DNA of 64,000 nt from Entophlyctis helioformis (lineage: Eukaryota > Chytridiomycota > Chytridiomycetes > Chytridiales > Chytriomycetaceae), in NCBI GenBank assembly GCA_025526915.1, contig JAHLKH010000052.1, forward strand, positions 86,145-150,144, in the 5' to 3' direction. The position numbers and the translations under genes were made by a program. Every line of letters begins with the position of its first letter. The first letter of the stretch is position 1. The notes beneath the pieces are model-generated. The model did no database searches and was not told the origin of the DNA. It worked only from the letters and a program-made list of their open reading frames with translations. Below are positions 54,322 to 64,000 of the stretch, in pieces.

Positions 54322-57300
54322 ATGGACGCCAGCATGGACGCCAGCACCGCAGAGTCTCTTGTTGCTCGCCTTCAGCCCGCGGGCGGCACGGACGCAGCCA
54401 TTGCCGATGCATTGAACGCATGGACGGCCGTTCAAGGCTTGCTGCGTGAGTCTGCTGGCCTGTGTCTGTCAACAGCCGCCAGCTGACACTAGCCGCTGTC
54501 TGTGTCTGTGTGTTTGGGCATGCAGCTACCGAGCACTCCTACAACTTCAACGGCCCCGTAAGTGTCCTGTGGGAAGCTGGCCTGCCATCGACCATCGTCT
54601 CGGCACTCTCGCACCCCTCGTCGCTCATCAAGGTTCGTCATCGTCGATGCAACTTGCTGCCCTGCCACAACCCGTGACACGTGGCGTTGATGGTGTCGCT
54701 CTCGACTGACGGACATGCTGCCAGATTGCTGCGTTGCAAGTGACTGGCTGCCTTGCTCGGAATGTCGATGCCAGCGGCAGAGATGGTTCGTTTGGTCAAC
54801 ACAATCTTGGAGCCATCGTCATTGGGCTGCTTCTTGACAACGACACCGGCGTGCGCGCAGCTGTAAGCATCCATCGTTCATCTTGCAGAACCACCATAGT
54901 CTCCAATTGACACCGCATGCCACACTGTTAGGCAGCAAACACTGTGCTGGACATGGCTAGCGACAACTCGTCGTGCAGTCACCTGGTTTCCGAAAGCGGC
55001 AGCTTGTTTGCTCGAGCGATTGCAGCACAGAGTGAGCGACACATGATCCTGAGTCTGCTTGCTGTCATTGGAAAGAGCGGCATCGGATCCTACCGTTGGA
55101 ACGAAGTGAGCATTATTCTACCAGCATACTTTCACAACCACCCTCCTCTGTGTTTGCTGACCGCTTTCCACGACAGCCCGACAAGAAGCCGCTTCTGAAG
55201 TCGATTCTGCCGCTGCTTGACATGGACGACGAAGTTGCAGCAGATGCAGCCAATTGCATTGCTTTCTTTATCCCATCTGATGCTTCCGAATTCAACGACA
55301 TGCATGTCGTACCGGCAATCGTCAACAGGCTCAAGTAAGTTGCGGTCGTGATGATCTGCACTGCACTGCACGATGCTAATGCTTGCTTCGTCTGCATTCA
55401 TCAGGACAATCCATGAGCCGCGCCATCAGCTGCCAGCTATCAACGCTCTATGCGGTATCCTGGGCAGATATTCTGGAAAACCTCTGGTTTTGCAAGCAGT
55501 CCAAGCTGGAATCATGGATGCACTCGACGCCGTCCTGGCACAACTGATTGCTGACATCGGTCAGCACCGCGAGCTCGTCTACAGCGTCTCTCGGTTCGCC
55601 GTCCTCGTCCTGAGCGAAGATGATGTCCCAGTCAGCAGCACATCATTAGCATCCATTGTCGCAAAGCTCGTCAGCCTCGTTTGCCATCAAGACAAGGAGC
55701 TTTCAAAGAATGTCCTCGACCAACTGTATGAGCCCATCCGGTACACCTACTCCGCTCGTCATGCGGCCATCATGGAGTGGTACCTGCAGCACGGAATCAT
55801 TCCCGCTCTCTTCAAGAACATCAAGCATTCGGGCATTGGAGATGGCCCAGCTGTTGAAATGCTGAACGCACTGTTGGCGGCGTCTACCGGCAAGCCAGAG
55901 AATCCCGCCGCACTCGAGATGGAAGCCATTGGATTCCCTGCCGTGCTCCAAGATCTCATCAATCATGCCGATACGCCTCCAAGACCGATGAATCGGCTTC
56001 TGAAGATAATGTACGAGCACTTTCCAAAGCATTTCAAGACCGCCGATCCGTCCATCCTGCCCAACGAGAACAGCGCTGGTCTTCCGAAGTCACTCATTCC
56101 CGAGATGCAGCAGCCGTTCCTTACAGTCAAGGAGCGATTGTTTCTTGCACTGCGTGGCGCGATACTCAACAAGCCACTCTGGTGGACCAAGTTCACGGAT
56201 GCCACCATTGCCGCCAAGTGGCGCGAAGAGGCGGTCGCACAGCGTGTCTCACAGCGTGCTCTGAGCCTGCTGTTCAGCGAGATGGCGTATCTGGCCGCGC
56301 ACGAGATACGCACCGTCAAGCTTGCGAGTGGCGATGTGGTGACTGTCACGCCTGGTGCTGTCAAATGCACGACCGTGTCCGACGATGCCGTGCCAGAGTC
56401 ACTGCGAGACGCTCTGGTCAGCCAAGTTGCCATGCTCGAGGACGTCCCGGACCACAAGAAGGACTGGCATCCAGGCTCGGACGGCAAGGTGCTTGATCTC
56501 GTGCATCCATCACTCTACCCGCTCGTGTACGGTCGCAGTCTGGTTCTGTCCCGCAACGACCGCGCCACGGCCACTTCAACGCCGCCATGGGACGTGGTGT
56601 CTGCAAGCGAACGCGTGTCTGGCAAGCCCAGTTTTGACGTGTGGGGAAGATTCACCTCGGATCGGTTCCAGTGGCTGCCGTCCGAGTTCCACGTTCACGA
56701 CGACGGCACCGTGTCCATCAACTCGTACATCAACAACCTGCATCCGATCTGGCACAACTCGCTCTACAAGACCATCGCCAAGGTGTTTGAGCGGTTCGTG
56801 CCACTGTTTGAGTGTCTGTTTGGGTACAGCGACGGCCTTCATCTATACATCGATGATCCAAACAGCCTGTACATGACACGCCACCAGCTGCGCGACTTCA
56901 AAGCCAAGATCGCCGGTTTACCAGACGACGATGATGACGCGGCTTACGAGGCGGCTGTTGATGTTGTCCGCAAGGTTCAGTCAGGCGATGAAAACCGCTG
57001 GGGCAATTTCCCTAGATGGGGCCATTTGCAGCCGCGACTACCCGCCACGTTTTCGCCGCCCGAAACGCCAGTAGCGCCAGTCAGCCTGCGCGGCCGCGAC
57101 CTGCAGGTCATTGTCAAGCTCGCCAACATCCATCTGACGCCTGAGAATCCCGAGTATGGTGGCGGCACCTGGCACGTTGAAGGAGCAGCCAACGAGTCGA
57201 TTGTGGCCACAGGCATCTACTACTACGACATGGCCAACATCACCGCGTCGCGTCTGTCGTTCCGCACCACAGTCAACGCTGAAGACCCGCCATTCAAATA

Positions 57301-57748
57301 TGAGCAGAGCGACCACACCTACTACGAAATGGTGTATGGGTTCCGGAACGAGATTGGCGAGGGTGTGCAGGATCTCGGAAGCATCCAGGCGAGCCAAGGC
57401 CGATGCATCGCATTCCCCAACAGCTGGCAGCACCACGTCGAGCCGTTCAAGCTGGCGGATCCGTCCAAGCCGGGACACCGCAAGACGCTTGTCTTCTTCC
57501 TTGTGGACCCTACCAAACGTGTTGTGTCGACTGCACACGTCGCGCCACAGCAGCAGGACTGGTACGAGACGGGCGTGATTGCGTCGCGGCTGCCGCCTGA
57601 GCTTGGCGTGTTCATTGCGCCGCACATCCATGGCACAATGAGCACGGCCGAGTCGCATGCAGTGCGTGCTCAGCTGATGGAAGAACGATCGGTTATTGAT
57701 ACCGAGCGCACTGGTATGATTGAGACATTCAACCTGTGCGAGCACTGA
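54322..57748 (+). CDS. ARM-repeat / DUF4246 dioxygenase-like protein (right copy)
   Basis: Six exons: 54322-54445, 54526-54632, 54725-54862, 54932-55105, 55177-55334 and 55405-57748, 1,014 aa, with intron phases identical to the left copy. All DUF4246 motifs are kept: LVHPSLYPLVYGRS, FQWLPSEF, GGTWHVEG, NSWQHHVEPF, GHRKTLVFFLVDP. Differences cluster in the second half of exon 5, in the segment after SILPNEN and in the acidic linker, which here is SGDENRWGNFPRWGHLQP instead of an E/D run. Both copies have clean frames and splice sites, so both are probably expressed and functional. The second donor is GTTCGT, a weaker consensus shared by both copies. Substrate unknown. Confidence 0.9.
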
Positions 57749-57918
57749 ACGAGCGGAATGAAGACTGCCTTCTGCCATGGACATTGGCACTCGCAGCGTG
57801 CACTCACGAGGCATGTCCTTTCAACTGCAACCAAATGGCTTCTGTGATGAGTGGGAAGGCATCTTGACTTTCAAGTACTCGCATAGCATGCTCCACCAGC
57901 CACGAGAGAGCTCGTTGG

Positions 57919-58700
57919 TTTTTTTTTTGATGGATAAGAAAGCTTCATTCCAAATGCTCGCATAGCATGCCCCACCAGTGATGGCATAGGCTCGTTGGCA
58001 AATCCCACAGGTACCCTTACCCTACAGCGCGCCGTTTGTGTGCCCAGAGCTCAGACCGGTACACCCAAATAGACGCTTGCAGGAAGTCCGCTAAACCCAC
58101 CATAGCCAACCCATCACCCTCGAAATTCCGCATCTGCTCCGCATTGAATGCTTCGCCCCACGTCCCGCCAAGGACTAACCCCCACATCAAGTTTACCACG
58201 TCAGAAACAATATGTACAAGATCGCCGCGTATCTGTGGGTGTCCCACATTCTCGTGCGTTGCAATGGCGCGCGCTGCTGCGAACCGTGCGTCCAAGCCAC
58301 GCTGCCTGTGCGCTGTGCGGATAGCCGCGATCCGCTCCTCTGTGCACTCGAGCGCAAAATGCGCAATCTCCAGCGTGCTTCCCAGATCCTCGCCGCACAT
58401 GATGCAGCATGAACCGTCACCAAACGGGTGGGCTGGGTCGAGCAGGTTGGCGTTGATGGCGCGGCGAGCCGTGTAGATGCCGCCCACGCGTGCAAGCATC
58501 AGGAACCGTGCACCTTCCGAGCGTCGCGGGTCAAAGACCGGATCTCGTATGATATTGGCTGTCTTCTGCATCTGGAACGCAGTGTAGATGGCAGCCGTAT
58601 CGCACTTGCTGGCAGACTTGAGCGTGACAGCCAGGCCGTATGCCTTGAGGCGGGGCTTGCTGTCTGGGTCGCCGTCGGGCACGTCTGTGAGCTGATCCCT
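57919..58700 (-). mobile_element. LINE 3' end with C-terminal zinc knuckle and poly(A) tail
   Basis: A minus-strand open frame from about 58,697 to 58,017 encodes the C-terminal part of a non-LTR element: a Cys-rich knuckle (CIMCGED with later H and C in AHFALEC) and the end VYRSELWAHKRRAVG. The 3' UTR ends in ten A (T10 at 57,919-57,928), the mark of target-primed reverse transcription. It is joined at 58,700 to LINE-derived repeat. The RT domain is missing, so it is a 5'-truncated or rearranged copy. It lies where the left arm has the ankyrin gene. Confidence 0.82.
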
Positions 58701-59013
58701 CAGTTATGTCATCCCCCTGGTCCGACACGTCCATGGTGATGCATCCATAAAGTACGCTGGAACACACCATGGGCAGCCTGAAGAAATGCGCACATTCGCG
58801 AGGCGAGTTTTTTAGGTGATGCCCAAGTTCATTCCAAGAAGATTCCCAGTCCCCAAGACACTAGATGCCATACCCTTTCGAGCTTTAGGCCGTGCGTAGA
58901 TCCCTCAGTTATGTCATCCCCCTGGTCCGACACGTCCATGGTGATGTATCCATAAAGTACGCTGGAACACACCATGGGCAGCCTGAAGAAATGCACACAT
59001 TCGCGAGGCGAGT
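58694..59013. repeat. 115-bp direct repeat (58,694-58,808 and 58,899-59,013)
   Basis: Two copies of 115 bp, differing at two positions by hand comparison, separated by 90 bp that contain the CCATACCCTTTCGAGC block. The left arm has only parts of one copy. The unit starts GATCCCTCAGTTATGTCATC and ends TTCGCGAGGCGAGT. Probably LINE-derived. Confidence 0.88.
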
Positions 59014-59147
59014 GGACGCACATCGCCACCAGAGACCGTGGACAGCGTGTGTGGACGATCAAAAGGAAAGCGAGGGTGGAAGCGAGAACAGCAAAAAGTG
59101 CAACCACGTCCAGATGCATCTGTTTGGCGTGGCGAGCAAAAGTGAAA

Positions 59148-59219
59148 CTCCCCGACGGGGAATCGAACCCCGGCCGCCACGGTGAGAGCGTGGAATCCTA
59201 ACCACTGGACCATCGAGGA
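59148..59219 (-). tRNA. tRNA-Glu (CTC), right-arm copy
   Basis: Same 72-nt sequence as 2811-2882 in reverse orientation, with anticodon CTC and intact acceptor, D, anticodon and T arms. No base change seen between the two. Confidence 0.95.
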
Positions 59220-59518
59220 TTGGCGCTTCTTGTTCTCAAAATCCGCTTGTGCATACATATACAATGTCTACACAAACACAAACAGATTGGATTTCGTTGA
59301 CAATCGTGTGTATGTGGAGCGTGTGTTGACTGGCACACATCAGCAACGGTGCTGGATGGCACACTGGTGCTGCATCAACCGCTGGCTGCTGGAAAGTGAC
59401 ATGAACTGGTTCCAGTGGGCATATCGTGACCAGTCAAAACGTTGCAAGCCTGCACAAGACCCGCTGACCTGCTGACCTGCTGACCCGCAGACCATGCTGC
59501 CATGGCCGTGGAGGCAGC

Positions 59519-59549
<31 letters not shown>

Positions 59550-60403
59550 ATACTGAGCACATCAAGCCATCTCCTGTCGTGTGGCCCATGCATCCATACA
59601 CTCATCTGACTGCCAAACACCTCGGCACCGCTGCCAGTGATGGCTGGGCAGTCTGGTGTGGGCCGAGTCTTGGCAGTCGTGCCACACGCGGCAGGCTCCA
59701 TTGGCAGGACTGGCTGGTGCTTGCCATGGGATGGTGGTTCATGCAGACGCGTGCTGTCGTGTCACGGTTGGATGGTGGCACTCGTCGCGAGATCCCTCTG
59801 TGCGGTGGCACGCGCCGCTCCGACGTGTTCCGCCGTGTTCCGACTGCCAGTGTGGCAGCAGTGACTGTTGGTGGTGGTGGTGGTGGTGGTGGTGGTGGTG
59901 TTGTTGTTGGATGGACTGGCAGAGCAAGGGTTGTGTGGTTGCAACGAGTGGATTGTATTGAATGGGTCCATGAGAGAGACAGGAGAGCGAGAGAGCGAGA
60001 GAGCGAGAGAGGCGAGACAGAGAGAGAGAGAGAGACAGAGAGAGAAGGCACAGCAGACCAGACGGCAGGTTCCAGTAAGAGACTTGTCCACCCACACAGG
60101 CAACTGCCAGCGACACTCGCACGGTGGGACTGCAGAGAGCAAGAGCGCGAGTGGCGGTGGGAGGTGTCTGCTCAAGCACACAAGTCCATTATCCTACTGT
60201 GAACTGCAGTCTGCACTGCTGGGGTCTGGTGGGGTGTGGGCGGTGTGGGCAGTGGGCAGTGGGCAGTGGGCAGTGGGGTGTGGGCAGGGCAGCCAGGCAG
60301 GCACGCACAGACAGATGTAAGGTTGGACAGGCTGCCACAACAACACAAGCAGCCAACACAGAGGCGGGAGTGTGACATGCAAGCAAAGTGGTGGTGGTGG
60401 TGG
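59220..60403. other. Non-coding, microsatellite-rich part of right arm
   Basis: Mirror of 1636-2810 with very few differences; the CA/GT microsatellite at 59,520-59,545 and the GGT run at 59,870-59,900 differ in length. Open frames on both strands are translations of repeats. No gene is supported. Confidence 0.8.
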
Positions 60404-60471
60404 TGATGAGTTGGATTTGGTAGGATAAGGTAACTTCATTATCACACGCGCTCGCACACACATTCTCAACA
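60404..60471 (-). repeat. Candidate 3' LTR of the copia element (68 bp)
   Basis: On the minus strand it begins TGTTGAGAATG directly after a polypurine tract AAAAGGAGGAG (60,472-60,482) and ends ...CTCATCA against a CCA repeat. TG...CA ends and the preceding purine tract are the standard LTR signature. At 68 bp it would be very short, so a truncated LTR is possible. The 5' LTR lies outside the window. Confidence 0.55.
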
Positions 60472-63400
60472 CTCCTCCTTTTGTGTGAGCGCGTCAATCA
60501 TACCGAGTTGTCCTTTGCACGCAACGAAGGGATCCTTGGCGAGGGCTTTGGTGAAGATATCGGCAACCATTTCCTTTGTTGGTATCCATGCGACCGCGAC
60601 GATGTTGTCAATGATGAGTTCGCGGACGTAGAAGTGCCGAACAGCGATGTGCTTGTTGGTCTCTTGGTTGATGCGGCCAGCGTTGTTGAGGTTTGAGACG
60701 CAGGCCTGATTGTCGTTGAACATGGTGACTGGCCCGCCTTGCTTGAAGCCAAGTCCCTCAAGGACGCAGAGGATGGATACAACCTCTCGCCCAGCTGCAC
60801 TGGTAGCCATGAGCTCAGCTTGTGCAGTGGATGTGGCGACCGACTTCTGGCGGGAGCTCTTCCAGGAGACCAGCGACTTGCCGAAGAAGACGCAGTAGCC
60901 TGAGGTTGATCGACGAGTGTCCTTGCAGCCGGCCCAGTCAGCGTCGGCGTAGCAGGTCAGCGGGTGCAGGTCGCCGGCGGCTGTGGTCGCGTGGCCGCCG
61001 AGGGTAAGGCCGAGAGACGGCTCCTCATTGAGGTACTCGAGAACGCGGTTGACCATGGTCCAGTGACTAGACGACGGTGCATGCATAAACCGGGCGCAGA
61101 ATCCGACGGCGGTGGAGATGTCGGGGCGCGTGCCGCACATCAGGTACATGAGCTGGCCGACAACGTGACGATAGGCACTATGCTCGACGATCGGCTCGTG
61201 CTCCTCCTTTTCCTGGGGTCTGTGTGAGCTCTCTGGTCCATCCGAGGAGCGGGCAGGAGTGGAGGCAGAGCCGAGGTCCCAGGTTCCGGCCTCGTCAAGA
61301 ATCGATTGTGCGAAGCGGGACTGGTGCAGCGTGAGGGTGCGGGCGTTCCTGTCGCGGATGATCTCGAGGCCGATGATGACCTTGGGCTCGCCGAGATCCT
61401 TCATCTCGAAGGTCTCAAATAGGCCACGACGGACCTGCTCGAGAAGGGCCATGTTGTCGGTGGCCGCGATCATGTCGTCAACGTACACTCCGATGAAGAG
61501 GCGACCAGTGATCTTGCCGGGTTTGTCGGGCTTGCCAGTGTAGATGAATATGCATGGGTCGGACGTGGCGGACATGCCTTGCTCCAGGAGAGCAGCCGTG
61601 AGGGCCTTGTTCCACTCGTGTGGAGCTTGCTTGAGTCCGTAGAGTGACTTGCGGAGGCGGCAGACGAGGGGGCGGCCGTTCGCAGCATGGATGGCGTTGT
61701 CGATCTCGTCGATACCCATCTCGGTGATGCCGGGCGGCAGCTCCATGTAGATCTCCTCCTTGAGTGTCGCGTGCAGGAATGCGGTGGAGACGTCCCACTG
61801 TGCCATCTCGAGGTCCAGAGTCGCTGCGATGGTGAGCAGTAGGCGCAGTGAGCTCATTCGCATGACCGGCGCGTATGTCTCGAAGACGTTGACGCCGGGA
61901 GTCTGCTGGAAGCCTCGGATCACGATGCGGGACTTGGGCAGCAGCTCGGTCGCCGGTGGTGGGAGCGTCTTGAGTTTGTTGACCCACTTGCACGTGATGA
62001 GCATCATGTCGGGTGTCTGGTAGACGAGCTCCCAGGTGCCGTTCGCAAGGCATGACCGGATCTCCTTCGTGGCTGCCGCGACCCAGATGCCATTGTAGCC
62101 TGGGTGCGTCATCTCCTTCCAGTTGAGCGGGACCGGCATGTCGGTGGGGCTGCTGGTCGTGGACGCGAGGAGGGCGAACGCTCCTGCGAACAGTGCGTAC
62201 CCGTTGCTGCTGATGGATGGTGGCGCCACGGCGAGTGCTGCTTGACTGGCATTGTGCAGTTGGCTGATGCGCGCAGATCGTCGCAGCACTTGCGTGTTGT
62301 TGAGCACAGTCGTGGCTCCTCCTGGCGCGGCGCCGTTTGCCAATACAGTTGAAGTTGAGACTGCACCATCCCCCCCAGACGAGACTGCAGTGGCAGGTGG
62401 TGCCGTGCCAGATGGTGGGTCGGCGTAGGCGAAGTCATTGCCGCCGGCCTCAGGGGAGGCAAGGCCGAGTTTGGCAGCGAGCAGGTCGAGCTCGGCCTCC
62501 TGGTCGCGCTCCTGCTGGGCGAACATTGACTCGGCGGTGACAGGCGGTGTAGGGAAGGACAGCTGGAGCACCTCGCTGAGGGCAGAGTCGGAGTTGCTTA
62601 GGCGAGACGAAAGCGAGGGGTAAGGCACATCGAGCGAGATGGGCGACCGGTCGACGGAGCGGAAGCTGCTGCTTGGGATGACCTTGCCTGTGGCGTTGCA
62701 CAAGACGCGGATGGCCTTGGACTCGTCGTCGATGCCAACAAATCGGCCAGGAATGTGCGTGTCGTCAGGTGCGCGCCGATGGTCTGCTGGGACGTGGGCG
62801 TACACGAGCTGGCCGAACATGAGGAACAGGCTATAGTCGGGCTTGTAGCCGAACCACATCTCGAATGGGGTGACGCCGGGCGTGAAGGCCGAGTGCGGCG
62901 TCACGTTACGAATCCAGTTGGCGTACATGAGAGCCTCGCCCCACAGATTGTCTGGCAGGCCGCTTTGCTTGAGCAGGGCGCGCAGCAGGCCCTTGAGAGT
63001 GCGGTTGACGGCCTCGGCCATACCGTTCTGCTCGGGGGTGGCTGTGGTCGACAGGTCGCGACTGATGCCATGATCCCGGAAGAAGGTGAGGAGCTCCTGC
63101 GACATGAACTCGCCGCCCTTGTCGGAGCGGAACGTGACGCAGTGATGGGGTTCATGGAGGGCTAGAGCGTTCTTCAGGAAGAACGTGATGTGACCTGCGG
63201 CCTCATGCTTGGCTGACAGCAGGAACACGGCCGAGAATCGCGTGTAGTGATCGATCAGCACGAGATAGTGCATCTTCTTGCCTGGCGTCTCGGGCATGAC
63301 GGGGAAGCCGAGGTCGGCCGAGACCAGAGCAAGGGGCCGTGGAAGTAGGGGCGTGGTCGATGCCGGGTAGGAGGCACGAGGGGTGCGCGTGGCAACACAG

Positions 63401-64000
63401 GGCAGGCACTCGGAGTTGTCGGTCATGTCGAGCTTGGTGACCACAAAGTTTGGGTTGGCGTTTGCGAGCTGGACGGCGTTCTGGCGGGAGATGTGCATGC
63501 ATGCGTGCCACTCGCGCAGGGTGCGCTTGGTGACAAGGAGCGCGAGAGCGTCTGAACCGTGCGGCAGGAGGACCGGCTCAGTGCGGTGCTCAGCTGAGGG
63601 GCTGACGAGCCGCAGGAGTCCATTCTCGTCAAAGTGGAACCACGCGACAACGGACGATCCGTCGGCGCTCAGCACGCGCAGGCCGTTGAAGCCGGCAAGT
63701 TGCGGGTGCAGGCCGTCTTCCAGAAGGCGACGGTGGGCGACCAGTGTGAAGGGGAGGTCCCGGACAAACAGCACGTCGCGCAGCGTCAGGCAGTGCTCAC
63801 CGGTCTCGGTGATGCAGGGAAGGTGCATAGTGCCGGAAAGCGTGGCTGTCAGGGACTGGCTGCCGATGCCAGCTACGACCTGAGGGACGGTCTCCGTGAG
63901 GCCGCTGTGGAAGTGTTCGATGCAGCCTGAGATGTGTTGTGTGGCGCCGGTGTCGTAGAGAATGGTGTTGCGCAGAGGTGTGGCTGAGCCGGCGATGCTA
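60466..64000 (-). CDS. Ty1/copia Gag-Pol polyprotein, open to the window edge (protease to RNase H)
   Basis: An uninterrupted frame enters from the window end, so the N-terminal Gag part is missing. In order: protease with YDTGATQHIS (about 63,940-63,970); the integrase HHCC zinc site (WHACMHISRQN then CLPC); the integrase core with VLIDHYTRFSAVF, FRSDKGGEF and PEQNGMAEAVNRTL (D, D and E present); copia RT with MAQWDVSTAFLHATL and YVDDMIAATDN; and RNase H with CYADADWAGCKDTRRSTSGY and STAQAELMA. There are no stops or frameshifts, so it may be a young, possibly active element. The stop codon TGA is the third to fifth base region of the LTR start TGTTGA. Confidence 0.95.
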   Translation of the reverse strand, partial: SIAGSATPLRNTILYDTGATQHISGCIEHFHSGLTETVPQVVAGIGSQSLTATLSGTMHLPCITETGEHCLTLRDVLFVRDLPFTLVAHRRLLEDGLHPQLAGFNGLRVLSADGSSVVAWFHFDENGLLRLVSPSAEHRTEPVLLPHGSDALALLVTKRTLREWHACMHISRQNAVQLANANPNFVVTKLDMTDNSECLPCVATRTPRASYPASTTPLLPRPLALVSADLGFPVMPETPGKKMHYLVLIDHYTRFSAVFLLSAKHEAAGHITFFLKNALALHEPHHCVTFRSDKGGEFMSQELLTFFRDHGISRDLSTTATPEQNGMAEAVNRTLKGLLRALLKQSGLPDNLWGEALMYANWIRNVTPHSAFTPGVTPFEMWFGYKPDYSLFLMFGQLVYAHVPADHRRAPDDTHIPGRFVGIDDESKAIRVLCNATGKVIPSSSFRSVDRSPISLDVPYPSLSSRLSNSDSALSEVLQLSFPTPPVTAESMFAQQERDQEAELDLLAAKLGLASPEAGGNDFAYADPPSGTAPPATAVSSGGDGAVSTSTVLANGAAPGGATTVLNNTQVLRRSARISQLHNASQAALAVAPPSISSNGYALFAGAFALLASTTSSPTDMPVPLNWKEMTHPGYNGIWVAAATKEIRSCLANGTWELVYQTPDMMLITCKWVNKLKTLPPPATELLPKSRIVIRGFQQTPGVNVFETYAPVMRMSSLRLLLTIAATLDLEMAQWDVSTAFLHATLKEEIYMELPPGITEMGIDEIDNAIHAANGRPLVCRLRKSLYGLKQAPHEWNKALTAALLEQGMSATSDPCIFIYTGKPDKPGKITGRLFIGVYVDDMIAATDNMALLEQVRRGLFETFEMKDLGEPKVIIGLEIIRDRNARTLTLHQSRFAQSILDEAGTWDLGSASTPARSSDGPESSHRPQEKEEHEPIVEHSAYRHVVGQLMYLMCGTRPDISTAVGFCARFMHAPSSSHWTMVNRVLEYLNEEPSLGLTLGGHATTAAGDLHPLTCYADADWAGCKDTRRSTSGYCVFFGKSLVSWKSSRQKSVATSTAQAELMATSAAGREVVSILCVLEGLGFKQGGPVTMFNDNQACVSNLNNAGRINQETNKHIAVRHFYVRELIIDNIVAVAWIPTKEMVADIFTKALAKDPFVACKGQLGMIDALTQKEEC

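Larger units (their letters stand above)
53510..60403. repeat. Right arm of large inverted duplication
   Basis: Reverse counterpart of 1636-9313. From the inside out: LINE 5' part, the ARM-DUF4246 gene, a LINE 3' end (57,919-58,700, not present on the left), LINE-derived spacer, tRNA-Glu and repeat-rich spacer, ending in a GGT run at 60,403 where the copia element starts. Confidence 0.9.
60404..64000 (-). mobile_element. Ty1/copia LTR retrotransposon (5' part outside window)
   Basis: The element reads right to left. It consists of the polyprotein frame, a polypurine tract and a candidate 3' LTR. The gene order protease-integrase-RT-RNase H places it in Ty1/copia rather than Ty3. It borders a GGT run at the end of the right arm. 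The left arm has an uninterrupted CCA run at the matching place, so this insertion, or the arm boundary, falls within that microsatellite. Confidence 0.93.

Noticed and set aside
59579..60202. 207-aa frame with a poly-Gly run, nearly identical to 1835-2455
   Set aside because: It is translated GGT, GAGA and GGGCAGT repeats in non-coding spacer. Near-identity reflects duplication, not coding constraint.

Overview
The window looks like nuclear DNA of a GC-rich fungus. Genes carry short GT-AG introns, mostly about 45 to 155 nt. The gene set combines fungal families (PHO80-type cyclin, DUF4246, GH15 glucoamylase, RNA14) with genes lost in most Dikarya but kept in early-diverging lineages (SMG1, HEN1, a cobalamin adenosyltransferase). 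Ankyrin genes, LINE fragments, a copia element and many microsatellites add to this. I infer a zoosporic, chytrid-like fungus. The species cannot be read from the sequence.

Layout. A 5'-truncated GH15 glucoamylase lies at 2-997. From about 1.64 to 9.3 kb runs the left arm of a large inverted duplication; its partner is at about 53.5-60.4 kb in the opposite orientation. Each arm carries a tRNA-Glu(CTC), an ARM-repeat/DUF4246 gene of six exons and the 5' part of a LINE. Ankyrin genes of one family sit next to LINE pieces on both sides. On the right the ankyrin gene has moved to the inner side of the arm, and a different LINE 3' end occupies its expected place. The arms flank about 42 kb of ordinary single-copy genes. 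A copia-type retrotransposon on the minus strand fills 60.4 kb to the window end and abuts the outer limit of the right arm.

Single-copy core (9.6-51.2 kb). In order: a low-complexity multi-pass membrane protein; mitochondrial cobalamin adenosyltransferase (MMAB); a third ankyrin gene of the same family; a PHO80-like cyclin; mitochondrial MutS homologue MSH1 (plus strand); a small single-pass membrane protein; SMG1 (about 3,676 aa, NMD kinase); RNA14/CSTF77 (mRNA 3'-end processing); an F-box protein; HEN1 (small-RNA 2'-O-methyltransferase); a GYF-domain protein; BCKDH E1-alpha; and a short-chain dehydrogenase. From 22.7 to 51.2 kb all genes are on the minus strand. SMG1, RNA14, HEN1 and the GYF protein all act on RNA. 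BCKDH E1-alpha and MMAB both serve branched-chain amino acid breakdown through propionyl-CoA in mitochondria.

Splice models were built by hand. Exon lengths and intron phases close exactly in every multi-exon gene except SMG1, which needs one missing base. The GH15 gene needs three. At least three of these four sites fit loss of one base from a short homopolymer, so consensus errors should be excluded before calling these genes broken.
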